Shown: positions 1-7,270, numbered from the stretch's first letter. The stretch is 10,496 nucleotides of DNA from Bacteroidota bacterium (GCA_018267435.1 JAFDYM010000159.1:1-10496), one strand, 5' to 3'. A program made the numbers and translations. Notes: a model not told the origin generated them from the sequence alone.

Positions 1-330
1 CTGGGCATCGCCCTGCTGGCGCTTAGGGCCCAAGTGGCCCGACATTGAGTAAACCTTGCACTCGTTAAACAGGATGTATTTTCCGTGTATGTTCTTTACC
101 CATATCTCCATTATGTTTTCTTCTTTAAAAACACGGATATACATGTCGCTAAACTCTTCCGATACTTCCTTACTGCGACATTTCATAAAGAACAGCTCCT
201 CTTTACGTTCGTATGCTGCACTTACTCGGGGATATTTTTTCTGTTCCTCTTCAAATGAACTGGTTTGCGGAGCAAAAGCACACACCGCAAGTAACATGCA
301 TAAAAAAGAAAGAATAGACAGGGGTTTCAT
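1..330 (-). CDS. L,D-transpeptidase, YafK/YkuD type (5' part, cut by window edge)
   Basis: The first 110 codons are present, reading leftward from the ATG at 330-328; the rest lies outside the window. Residues 1-20 form a signal peptide (Met-Lys, then a Leu/Ala/Cys-rich hydrophobic stretch ending CAFA), so the product should act in the periplasm. The mature start (FEEEQKKYPRVSAAYERKEE), the segment IRVFKEENIMEIWVKN, and SGHLGPKRQQGDAQ near residues 97-110 match the N-terminal pattern of YafK-like L,D-transpeptidases (YkuD fold), in which a cysteine enzyme forms or exchanges peptide cross-links in peptidoglycan. The catalytic HG...SHGC motif would lie beyond the left edge, so activity cannot be judged. 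The opposite-strand frame at 56-334 is a shadow of this gene. The gene points away from the origin-like region; a TACCTTTG box lies about 50 bp upstream. Family assignment is confident; the exact substrate is unknown. Confidence 0.85.
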   Translation of the reverse strand, partial: MKPLSILSFLCMLLAVCAFAPQTSSFEEEQKKYPRVSAAYERKEELFFMKCRSKEVSEEFSDMYIRVFKEENIMEIWVKNIHGKYILFNECKVYSMSGHLGPKRQQGDAQ

Positions 331-381
331 TTAGCTGACTAGTTGTATAAAATATGTAACGCAGTTTATACAGCTTAGTTA

Positions 382-389
382 CAAAGGTA
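382..389 (-). promoter_or_regulatory. Possible -7 box for the L,D-transpeptidase gene
   Basis: On the minus strand this reads TACCTTTG, a perfect match to the Bacteroidota -7 element TAnnTTTG, about 52 bp before the ATG. No TTG lies at the usual 19-21 nt spacing upstream; the only nearby TTTG is 10 nt away, which is too close. The call therefore rests on one half of the promoter. Confidence 0.35.
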
Positions 390-433
390 AAACGTGGAAC
401 AAATTTTTTGTTTTTTTCTTTGTTGTTAGCAAG

Positions 434-442
434 CTATCCACA
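434..442 (+). promoter_or_regulatory. DnaA box, one mismatch
   Basis: CTATCCACA differs from TTATCCACA at the first base only. It sits inside the left AT-rich flank (401-490), just before a run of A and T at 456-478. Confidence 0.45.
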
Positions 443-614
443 TGTATTAATCAAGTAGATTAAATTTAAATTAAAACAAGGTTATTATTAGCTGTGTGAA
501 TTGCTGTACAAAAGGAAGCTCATAAATTTGGAATTGTACTTGTTCCAATAGTCATAAACATATTCCACGTTGAATGTGGATTGCAAAACCGCACCAGTAC
601 TAGCTTTGGTAGGT

Positions 615-623
615 TTATTCACA
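615..623 (+). promoter_or_regulatory. DnaA box TTATTCACA
   Basis: TTATTCACA fits the relaxed DnaA box consensus TTATNCACA exactly. It stands alone between the left and central clusters of the origin-like region. Confidence 0.5.
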
Positions 624-665
624 ACCTGTTAATAGCTATGTTGACAGGCAAATAGGGATAGTTTT

Positions 666-698
666 TCATCCACATAGGTGAAAACGCTATGTGGGTAA
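666..698. repeat. Inverted pair of DnaA-box-like sites
   Basis: TCATCCACA (666-674, plus) and TTACCCACA (690-698, minus) face each other. Their inner parts form a perfect 8-bp inverted repeat, CCACATAG at 670-677 and CTATGTGG at 687-694, with a 9-nt centre. Each box is one mismatch from TTATCCACA. The arrangement could bind two DnaA protomers in opposite orientation or extrude a small cruciform. Confidence 0.5.
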
Positions 699-790
699 AC
701 ATAGGTTTCTCCACGTGCAACAATACTAAAAGTGGGTATGGGTTTCTACACCACATATTCAAAAATGCTTGTGTACTGTTTTTACAACGC

Positions 791-809
791 TTATCCACAG
801 TTATCCACA
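791..809 (+). repeat. Tandem perfect DnaA boxes
   Basis: TTATCCACA occurs twice, at 791-799 and 801-809, in the same orientation and exactly 10 bp apart, about one helical turn, so two DnaA molecules could bind side by side on one DNA face. This is the strongest single sign that the region is a DnaA assembly site. The AT-rich segment 846-959 begins about 35 bp downstream. Confidence 0.75.
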
Positions 810-845
810 CAGTTGTTAGCTATGGTGGAAATGGCATGTTCCACA

Positions 846-959
846 TCTTTTATGATTGTAATATACTTATGTAGTCAATTACTGTTCGAAAATATGGTAT
901 ATAAACTGTTAGTATATTAGGATATCCTTTTGGGTTTTGTTGTAATTTGAAAAATTTTT
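846..959. other. AT-rich segment, candidate DNA unwinding element
   Basis: I count 26 G or C in 114 bases, about 77% AT, directly beside the tandem DnaA boxes. A duplex-unwinding element is expected in this position in a bacterial origin. It also contains the untranslated leader of the gene starting at 960. The left AT-rich segment (401-490) is an alternative unwinding site. Confidence 0.4.
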
Positions 960-1397
960 GTGGTGAGTACAGTAGATAGAGAGATGCATATTGATGCTTT
1001 ATTAGATGCCCCAATAAGTGTGGTTTGGCAAGCATGGGCTGACCCAGCGCAAATAGTGCAATGGTGGGGACCGAACGGTTTTACCAATACCATGCAAACT
1101 TTCGACCTGAGAGAAGGTGGTGAATGGCGCTTTACCATGCATGGACCTGATGGTAAAGACTATCTGAACAAAAGCGAATTTCTTGATGTGATACCCGAGC
1201 GCGTATTCAAGTTTGAACACTCAAGCCCGCACTTTATAACTACAGTATTGTTTGAAGCCAAAGGCAACGAAACACATATTGACTGGACGATGTTATTCGA
1301 TAGTAAAGAGATGCGCGATGCTATTGTTAAAGCAGCTAATGCCGAAGAAGGGTTGAAGCAGAATATAGTGAAGCTAAAAACGTTTCTCGTTAAGTAG
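960..1397 (+). CDS. SRPBCC / AHSA1-like domain protein
   Basis: This 145-residue protein is one START-like SRPBCC domain of the AHSA1 type (Hsp90 ATPase activator homologue 1-like). Diagnostic stretches are LDAPISVVWQAWADP (residues 15-29), QWWGPNGF (34-41), REGGEWRF (51-58), the central strand EFLDVIPERVFKFEH, and a C-terminal helix with LKQNIVKLKTFL. Length and order are normal for the family, whose members are cytoplasmic and have a hydrophobic ligand pocket; the ligand here cannot be told. There is no ATG near the expected domain edge. GTG at 960 or 963 is preferred because REMHIDALLDAP aligns with the usual family start and an in-frame TGA lies at 948-950; ATG at 984 would remove eight residues. 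No Shine-Dalgarno is visible. The gene starts at the edge of the AT-rich part of the origin-like region and ends 3 nt from the convergent S15 gene. Confidence 0.88.
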   Translation: MVSTVDREMHIDALLDAPISVVWQAWADPAQIVQWWGPNGFTNTMQTFDLREGGEWRFTMHGPDGKDYLNKSEFLDVIPERVFKFEHSSPHFITTVLFEAKGNETHIDWTMLFDSKEMRDAIVKAANAEEGLKQNIVKLKTFLVK

Positions 1398-1400
1398 TCC

Positions 1401-3290
1401 CTACTTCACCACCACAGGCAAGCTTACATAGCTAAGCGGGCCACACTGTACCGTAAAGTTTTCTGGCTTCGGGTTCGGTAAGTTAAAGTGCCCTGCATCG
1501 GCACCAGCTATTGAAATACGAACGCTGTGTCCCGCTTTGAATAAATATGATATTGGCAGCAGGTCGAACTCCAGTTCCATCATTTCGTTTTTTACAACAG
1601 GCAGTATGTCTGTCTTGTTGTACGTATGGTCGGGGTATGGTGTTTTGTATATAGCGTCGTCTTTAACTTTACGGTGCATAGGTCGCAACATACCTTCGGT
1701 AACATAGGTTACGCTACCGTCGGGGGCTACGTCTTCCAAGTAAGCAAATACGGTAGCGTCTGTAGCATCTGCTGCTAGGTTTAGCTTTACTACTGGGTGG
1801 CCAGTTATCTCGGTAGGCTCGGTAAGGGCGCTACTTGTAAAGCATAATAGTTTTTTATCTTCTTCGTTGCGTAGCGCATAGTTAGTTAAGCCGTTTTTAT
1901 ATAGCGTAGTTACACTGTTCCATCGCGATGTTTTACCTGAGGTGGCGGTATAGTCTATTTTGTAGGTTACTTTATCGGCTTTACTAGTTGCGCTAGTTGT
2001 TTTCAAGCTGTTATCGGCGGATAAATATAGGTTGGTGTTTGTCGTGTTTTTAACCGGCCAGGCGTTGGCGGTGTTCCATTCTTCGGCGGCTACAGTATAG
2101 TATGTTATGGCAGGCTCGGTGTTTATACCATTTTCGATACCCTTTAAGTAGTAGTCGAAAAAGCGCAGCATCTCTAACCGTACATTCAAGTTAAGATCTT
2201 TTGTAGCTGCATAGGGGCTAACATTACTATGCGGACCATGATCCCATGGGCCTACCAATACTTTTACGGTATTGCCAGTGTTCATGTAGCCTTCCACACA
2301 ACTCTTGGCCAATGCGCCATCGTACCAGCCGCCTATACGATATATGGCTGTACCACTATTAGCTATTTTATCGCGGTTGCTGTGTATGCTAAAGGCATCG
2401 GCACTTAATTGCACGTGCGGCTGTATATCGTCTCGATAAGTTACATCTTGCAAGCCTTTAAACACATCGAAATTGTTTTGATGGTTGGCAACACACTCTT
2501 TTAGCATTCGGCTCTGTTTATCTTTATGTACCGGGTGTATACCTTTTGCTAGTCTTGCGCCTGGACCAAAAGCTTTAAAGTTGTTGTTATCAAGGCAGCG
2601 GGTAGTGTAGCCCCATACATCTATAAACGGCCCTTGGCATACACCACCTGGGAACATGATATAACCATATAGATCGAAAATATTAGATACAGGTATACAA
2701 GCCTTTACTGCAGGGTGTTGGTTTACCAATAGCATTTCGGCAGTTGTGCCAAGGTACGATACACCTGTAGTGCCGACTTTACCGCTGCTCCAGGCTTGAG
2801 AGATGATCCAATCAACAATGTCTTTTCCGTCCTGCACTTCCTCGGGGCTAAACTCCATGCTTCTGTTTCCTTGCGATGCCCCTGTGCCGCGTACGTCAAC
2901 TACCACACAAGCATAGCCATGGCTGGTGAACAGCTTTACTTCATCTTCGTTTACCACAGTAAGCACGGGGTCTTTTATTAGGTTGAACGGCCACTTAGCC
3001 TGTACCGAGCGTACATAGCGGGTTAAGTACAATACAGTTGGTACTTTTTTGCCTGCCTCCAGCTTTTTAGGCAAGTATACATCTATAGCTAGTTTTACGC
3101 TATCGCGCATGGGTATGTAGTAGCTATGGTATTTATAGCCTTTATATGCTGCTTCGGTGTAGCCCTTATACTCGCCTACGCGGCTTACTTTGGGGTTGTT
3201 TACCGCTGGCTTTTTGTTGCCATTGGCAAATGCGGTGCTAAGAGTAAATACAAATAGGAATAGAAGCGGTAAGCGGTGTAAAGGTTTCAT
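1401..3290 (-). CDS. Secreted CocE/NonD family hydrolase (X-Pro dipeptidyl-peptidase S15-like)
   Basis: This 629-residue serine hydrolase belongs to the S15/CocE family (X-Pro dipeptidyl-peptidases, cocaine esterase, alpha-amino-acid ester hydrolases). A signal peptide spans residues 1-22 (hydrophobic core, cleavage after AFA), so it is exported. The alpha/beta-hydrolase core starts near residue 60 (YYIPMRDSVKLAIDVYLP). VDVRGTGASQG lies at 131-141, and the nucleophile elbow GVSYLG gives Ser178. Asp324 in GGWYDG and His351 in GPWDHG complete the catalytic triad, so the enzyme looks intact. Residues about 390-629 form the beta-sandwich domain typical of the family (C-terminal PepX-like). Length fits alpha-amino-acid ester hydrolases and related enzymes; whether it cleaves peptides, amides or esters cannot be read from sequence. 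The gene is alone in its orientation here: divergent from the PKD gene with 124 bp between, and convergent with the SRPBCC gene. Confidence 0.93.
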   Translation of the reverse strand: MKPLHRLPLLFLFVFTLSTAFANGNKKPAVNNPKVSRVGEYKGYTEAAYKGYKYHSYYIPMRDSVKLAIDVYLPKKLEAGKKVPTVLYLTRYVRSVQAKWPFNLIKDPVLTVVNEDEVKLFTSHGYACVVVDVRGTGASQGNRSMEFSPEEVQDGKDIVDWIISQAWSSGKVGTTGVSYLGTTAEMLLVNQHPAVKACIPVSNIFDLYGYIMFPGGVCQGPFIDVWGYTTRCLDNNNFKAFGPGARLAKGIHPVHKDKQSRMLKECVANHQNNFDVFKGLQDVTYRDDIQPHVQLSADAFSIHSNRDKIANSGTAIYRIGGWYDGALAKSCVEGYMNTGNTVKVLVGPWDHGPHSNVSPYAATKDLNLNVRLEMLRFFDYYLKGIENGINTEPAITYYTVAAEEWNTANAWPVKNTTNTNLYLSADNSLKTTSATSKADKVTYKIDYTATSGKTSRWNSVTTLYKNGLTNYALRNEEDKKLLCFTSSALTEPTEITGHPVVKLNLAADATDATVFAYLEDVAPDGSVTYVTEGMLRPMHRKVKDDAIYKTPYPDHTYNKTDILPVVKNEMMELEFDLLPISYLFKAGHSVRISIAGADAGHFNLPNPKPENFTVQCGPLSYVSLPVVVK

Positions 3291-3414
3291 GTGCTGTCAG
3301 GGGATGATTGTTGGTTACCGCATTTGACGAACGTGAAACAGGTATATTTTAAGCTGCCAACATTTTATGAATAATGATAAATGTATAGCATATAAAAACT
3401 ATTATCTTTAAATA

Positions 3415-4986
3415 ATGAAAACACCTCTAACCCTCTTATTATCTGTCTGTTCATGGTTTTCGCTTAAGGCGCAACTACAGTGCGGCATTAGTGTTAATGA
3501 TAGCACAGTATGTCCTGGTACTAATATTTCCTTTATCGATGTTTCAACTGGTGGCGCTACATCGTACTATTGGGAGTTCGAGGGGTTAGGTACTAGCCTA
3601 GCAACTAATCCGTCGTTTACATTTAACCAGCCGGGTTTATATTCCATTAAACATACAATTTCAAATGGCACGGGTATCGATAGTTGCTATTTGAATATCC
3701 GTGTTTTCAATCCTCCTAATGCAAGCTTTATGGTTGTAGACTCAGATGCCTGCGTGTTCGATTGTGCGGGTTTAACTGTGTTAAATACAAGCGTGGGCGT
3801 AGATGCACCTATACTAAATTATTTATGGGACTATGACGATGGTGCCATTGGTAGCTCACAAAACTTTATGCATTGTTATGTTACTGAAGGTGTGTTTGGT
3901 GTGCGGCTTAGTGTAATGGACACGAATGGCTGTATGTCTAGTATTTATAAGCCTGGCGCAATATTGATTCAAGGAGCGATACAGGCTAATATCGGTTCTG
4001 ACTATCAAGGGCCATGTAGCTTGGCAGATACCCTTTCATTCTCGGCGCAGGTTAATACGAATAGTTCTGTTACAGGCTATAGTTGGCATTTTAGCACTGG
4101 CGATTCTGCTTCTACCCAAAACACAAGTAAGGTTTTGCCATACGGTGTACATGTAGTTATCCTTGCTGTAGTAGATACAAACGGTTGCTATGCTTATGAC
4201 ACTTTAAACCTAGACCTGCGCGGTATCGATGCAGACTTTACGGCAAATGCCGTTTTCGATCCTTGCCCCCCGTTTCCTGTTAGTTTCAGTACTGCAAGTA
4301 GCAGCGGAATTTACAGTTGGATTTTTGGAGATGGCGGAACAAGCACCCAACAAAACCCTAACCATATATATGTTCGTTCGGGCGTGTATTCGGTTGCTCT
4401 TGCTATTACCGATACATCGGGAGCATGCACTACTTCTTTTTCTAAAACTGATTACATAACAGTGAGAGGCCCACAGGTTAGCGCAACTGTATCGGAAGAT
4501 ACAGGCACACTACCACATATGGTTATTATCGAGGCTACCTACACGGATGTTACATCTATAACCATAACTACAGGCGATGGTGCTGTATACAGCAACCCAA
4601 CTTTCCCTATTAGTCATACATATAACTTCGAAGAAAATTATGTGATATCTGTTTCAGCAGAGAATGAGCTTGGTTGTGCGTATGTAGTGGATGTAGATAC
4701 TGTAGTTGTGTCGGATACATTGGTTAATAGCATTGCCGATGTGGCTAGTGTGGGTTTTGCTTTGTTTCCAATAGTTAACAGCGGCTATGTTACGCTTAGC
4801 ACTAGTAGTATATCTGTGGCAGATAAGGTTGAGCTATATAACTTATTAGGAGAAAGAGAGCAGACCGTTGTTATCACTAAACAACATCAAATGCTTGATG
4901 TAAGCAGCCTTACTTCGGGAATGTACATTGCTGTATTGGTTAAGAATGGGGAGGCGATTGGGCAAGCAAGGGTTATAAAGAGATAG
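3415..4986 (+). CDS. PKD-repeat secreted protein with T9SS C-terminal sorting domain
   Basis: The 523-residue product has a signal peptide (residues 1-20, ending SLKAQ), then about five Ig-like PKD or PKD-like units at roughly 21-97, 98-186, 187-271, 272-351 and 352-433, and a C-terminal type A sorting domain at about 440-523. The fourth unit is the most canonical (YSWIFGDG at 300-307, then NPNHIYVRSGVYSVALAITD). The sorting domain shows VELYNLLGE, LDVSSLTSGMYI and a basic end (RVIKR), which direct proteins through the type IX secretion system to the cell surface or medium. Its first motif reads FPIVNSG rather than the common YPNPxxG. Units 1-4 have a cysteine near the start and another near the end (C33/C91, C113 or C117/C173, C201/C258, C284/C338), suggesting one disulfide each; unit 5 has only C421. 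No catalytic domain is visible, so an adhesive or structural surface role is likely. TATCTTTA four bases before the ATG resembles a -7 box but lacks a -33 partner. Confidence 0.9.
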   Translation: MKTPLTLLLSVCSWFSLKAQLQCGISVNDSTVCPGTNISFIDVSTGGATSYYWEFEGLGTSLATNPSFTFNQPGLYSIKHTISNGTGIDSCYLNIRVFNPPNASFMVVDSDACVFDCAGLTVLNTSVGVDAPILNYLWDYDDGAIGSSQNFMHCYVTEGVFGVRLSVMDTNGCMSSIYKPGAILIQGAIQANIGSDYQGPCSLADTLSFSAQVNTNSSVTGYSWHFSTGDSASTQNTSKVLPYGVHVVILAVVDTNGCYAYDTLNLDLRGIDADFTANAVFDPCPPFPVSFSTASSSGIYSWIFGDGGTSTQQNPNHIYVRSGVYSVALAITDTSGACTTSFSKTDYITVRGPQVSATVSEDTGTLPHMVIIEATYTDVTSITITTGDGAVYSNPTFPISHTYNFEENYVISVSAENELGCAYVVDVDTVVVSDTLVNSIADVASVGFALFPIVNSGYVTLSTSSISVADKVELYNLLGEREQTVVITKQHQMLDVSSLTSGMYIAVLVKNGEAIGQARVIKR

Positions 4987-4994
4987 CAGCGAAG

Positions 4995-5016
4995 AATGTT
5001 GGCTAAACCCAACATT
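4995..5016. terminator. Hairpin between convergent genes, possible bidirectional terminator
   Basis: AATGTTGG (4995-5002) and CCAACATT (5009-5016) form a perfect 8-bp stem with a 6-nt loop, 9 bp after the PKD gene stop and 37 bp past the helicase gene stop. No long T run follows on either strand, so it is weak as an intrinsic terminator. A perfect 12-bp palindrome, ATTAAGCTTAAT, lies next to it at 5027-5038. Confidence 0.4.
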
Positions 5017-5052
5017 AAGTGCGATAATTAAGCTTAATGATGGCTATAGGCA

Positions 5053-7170
5053 TCAAAACATACGCCACTCTTCAGCTACATCAAGCAGGCCTTTTATAAG
5101 CTGTCCGTTTTGCTTTTTCCAAAAGGGGTAGTTGCAGAAAATAATAACCCTGCGCTTGGCACGGCTAACGGCTGTGTTGATGAGGTGCAGGCCGCGCGTC
5201 TTTGCAAACTTGGTATCGGTAAACCATTTCTTGTCGGTATCTACTACGCTTATCAGTACGTTGTCCCACTCTTTACCTTGCGCGCCGTGTACGGTAAGTA
5301 TGCGGCCTTCGTTGCGCTCTTTGGTTAGCATTTTGGATAGCAGCTTTACCTGGTTGGTGTATGGAGTAAGAATAGCATAATCATTCAAGCCATTCATTTG
5401 TATAAACTGCTTTATGGCTAAAGCCTCAGGCTCGCTTTCGCGCGTTGGCTTTTGCATAGCATTGCGGAACTGTGGCACCGGCGTATCTACATGCACATAA
5501 AATATTTCCGTTTCACCTTTACCACTATCGCTGGCAAAGCCGTTTCGGTACACGTGCTCGTTTAGTATGTTAGCCAAGTTATCGCCGAAGCGGTGTGTAT
5601 AGCGCAGGTCGGCGCGGGCAATGCTGCGGCTAAGCTGCTCTTCGTTGTTGATGTATGCTTGGTAAGCTGTGTCCTTGCTCTCTTCAAATAGGCGCGGCAA
5701 GTGTATGGCACTCTTGCTCCACACAAAGGCATCTTGCTGCTCTTTGTCTTGCAGGTCCATGTCGTTCATTTCGCACACGGGCGGTAGCTGCAAGTGGTCG
5801 CCAAGAAAAGTAACTGGCACATTACCGTTCATCAGCACCATTGCCTTTATAGCATTGGCATATCCCGCCTCATCTAAAAAGATATGTTCTACCTCTAGTT
5901 CATCTTCTAGAAAACGATAGATGTAGCTATCTAAAGTAGCCGCTATTACAGTGGCTTCTTTGGCGCGTTCGTTGCTGCCGTTCATGCGCTTGTGAGCATC
6001 TTGCAGGCCGTCGTACATGTTCTTCAAGTCTGCCTCGGGCATTATGGCATAGTCAGCGGCTTTGGCTTGTAGCAGCGCATCATCGCGGCGCATCTTCTCT
6101 ACCAATCCTGCCAAGAACGATATGGTATTATCCAGCGTTGCGGCTTCTATATTCTCTGCCATAGCCTTGGCAGCAGGGTGGCCCTTCATTAGCTGTTGTG
6201 CTTCTTTTATCATTTGCTTTATCAGCTTTTGGCTGGTGCTCTTTTCGTGTGCTAGTGCTATTAGGTTACGCACCTGTTTTAGCTTCTCGGCTGCTTCGTC
6301 AAGTTGGGTTGTGGTGTCGTCTTCCTTCTTGTCGGTGTCCTTGCGCATTACGTTTTTAAGTACGCGCATCTGTTTTTCTATCTGCAGCTTTTGGCTAGCT
6401 ATACCGTGGCTTTCGCATACCTCGGGGTATAGCTCGGCAAAGGCCTTGGTTGTGTGCCCAAGGCGCAGAAATTTATTGCGGGGTATGCCTGCGGCATCGC
6501 TTATGCGTAGCACGCCTTTCATTACTTGCTCAAGGGCTGTGTTGGTTGGTGCCAGAATAGCGCAGCGCTTACCTTGGCGTGCATACTGTATCACTACGTT
6601 GGCTAACACCATTTGTGTTTTACCTGTGCCAGGTGCACCCCATATATAGCTGAAGGGCTTGGTAATAACGGTGCGTATAGCTTGTAGTTGGTCTGGTGCA
6701 GGCTGTAGGCCCAAGTTATTGGCAAAGCTTACTGAAGGTCTATCCAACGGAGAACTCTTATCGGGCAACTGTAAGTCATGCCCTTTCTGCTCGAACCAAT
6801 TCAAAACGCGCTGCACCAAAAACTTCATGTCTGCTATTACTACCAGGTCGGCATTCTTTATGCCGTTCAACTTGGCGAATAGCTCGGCGCTCTTAGGTTG
6901 TACGTATAGTATGTTGCGTTCGGTGTCGTACTCCAGTACTTCTATCTGTCCGCCATCGTATTGCTTAGGGTCGTTGGCAAAGCGGAAGAACAGCGCCTCG
7001 GCATCGAATATCTTCTTCGATAAGCGGATGCTTACTATACGCTGATATATGTCTATCACCTCTACACCCCATACCTCTACCTCGTTCAAACCTTTGCCGG
7101 TTTTTTCAAGATAGTTATGGTACACCTTGCAGGCGTTCAAACAAAGGTCGCGTATTTCGGTAGCGTTCAT
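5053..7170 (-). CDS. Superfamily 1 helicase, Upf1/IGHMBP2-like (AAA_11/AAA_12)
   Basis: This 705-residue cytoplasmic protein carries the ordered SF1 helicase motifs. Walker A is GAPGTGKT (178-185), motif Ia is APTNTALEQV (207-216), and the Walker B line is IFLDEAG (430-436, with D433 and E434). Motif III is GDHLQLPP (457-464), motif IV LTPYTNQ (601-607), motif V TVHGAQGKEWD (626-636), and motif VI NTAVSRAKRR (665-674) with the arginine finger region. These residues support ATP-driven unwinding or translocation on DNA or RNA. Between motifs Ia and II, residues about 255-405 are highly charged and helical, likely a coiled coil, standing where Upf1-type enzymes have domain 1B. Residues 1-150 contain no domain I recognise. 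No nuclease or zinc-binding motif is fused to it. It is a single gene, so the context gives no role; DNA repair, RNA metabolism or defence are all open. Confidence 0.9.
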   Translation of the reverse strand: MNATEIRDLCLNACKVYHNYLEKTGKGLNEVEVWGVEVIDIYQRIVSIRLSKKIFDAEALFFRFANDPKQYDGGQIEVLEYDTERNILYVQPKSAELFAKLNGIKNADLVVIADMKFLVQRVLNWFEQKGHDLQLPDKSSPLDRPSVSFANNLGLQPAPDQLQAIRTVITKPFSYIWGAPGTGKTQMVLANVVIQYARQGKRCAILAPTNTALEQVMKGVLRISDAAGIPRNKFLRLGHTTKAFAELYPEVCESHGIASQKLQIEKQMRVLKNVMRKDTDKKEDDTTTQLDEAAEKLKQVRNLIALAHEKSTSQKLIKQMIKEAQQLMKGHPAAKAMAENIEAATLDNTISFLAGLVEKMRRDDALLQAKAADYAIMPEADLKNMYDGLQDAHKRMNGSNERAKEATVIAATLDSYIYRFLEDELEVEHIFLDEAGYANAIKAMVLMNGNVPVTFLGDHLQLPPVCEMNDMDLQDKEQQDAFVWSKSAIHLPRLFEESKDTAYQAYINNEEQLSRSIARADLRYTHRFGDNLANILNEHVYRNGFASDSGKGETEIFYVHVDTPVPQFRNAMQKPTRESEPEALAIKQFIQMNGLNDYAILTPYTNQVKLLSKMLTKERNEGRILTVHGAQGKEWDNVLISVVDTDKKWFTDTKFAKTRGLHLINTAVSRAKRRVIIFCNYPFWKKQNGQLIKGLLDVAEEWRMF

Positions 7171-7215
7171 TTTATAAGGGCGGTGAAGGTAAGAAAACTA
7201 CTACCTATTAAAATG

Positions 7216-7249
7216 GAAAATCCGATCCTCTTTCAAGAACCGGATTTTC
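7216..7249 (-). terminator. Hairpin downstream of the 7271-7768 gene
   Basis: GAAAATCCG (7216-7224) and CGGATTTTC (7241-7249) form a perfect 9-bp stem with a 16-nt loop, starting 21 bp after the stop of the secreted-protein gene. On the minus strand the stem is followed by CATTTTAAT, a short, interrupted T-rich tail. It probably separates that gene from the helicase gene in the same orientation, but the loop is large and the tail weak. Confidence 0.4.
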
Positions 7250-7270
7250 GCTGTGCTAACCAAAAACTCT

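Larger units (their letters stand above)
401..959. other. oriC: Candidate chromosomal replication origin (oriC)
   Basis: No convincing gene occupies the roughly 630 bp between two divergent genes. The stretch carries two perfect DnaA boxes (TTATCCACA at 791-799 and 801-809) and four sites with one mismatch: CTATCCACA 434-442, TTATTCACA 615-623, TCATCCACA 666-674, and TTACCCACA on the minus strand at 690-698. The core TCCAC or GTGGA occurs ten times between 394 and 844, where random sequence would give fewer than one. Both flanks are AT-rich by hand count: 401-490 is about 80% AT and 846-959 about 77% AT. Clustered DnaA boxes beside an AT-rich unwinding segment are the classic bacterial origin layout, and oriC need not adjoin dnaA. 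Short open frames at 619-920 are by-products of this repeat-rich DNA. A DnaA-regulated promoter region is the main alternative, but neither flanking gene is a typical DnaA target. Confidence 0.65.

Noticed and set aside
56..334. Open frame of 92 codons on the plus strand
   Set aside because: It is antisense to the L,D-transpeptidase gene, whose minus-strand translation has a signal peptide and family motifs.
619..920. Four short open frames in the large intergenic region (both strands, 61-63 codons)
   Set aside because: They overlap each other, run through the DnaA boxes and have no protein-like features or plausible starts.
3403..3410. TATCTTTA as the -7 box of the PKD protein gene
   Set aside because: It has one mismatch, no TTG at the -33 spacing, and lies only 4 nt before the ATG, so support is too weak.
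5027..5038. 12-bp palindrome ATTAAGCTTAAT as a regulator site
   Set aside because: It lies between two convergent genes where no promoter is expected; it is recorded with the neighbouring terminator hairpin only.
6062..6649. Open frame of 195 codons on the plus strand
   Set aside because: It is fully antisense to the helicase gene; its Ser/Cys/Ile-rich product reflects the complementary strand of a Lys/Glu-rich coiled coil.
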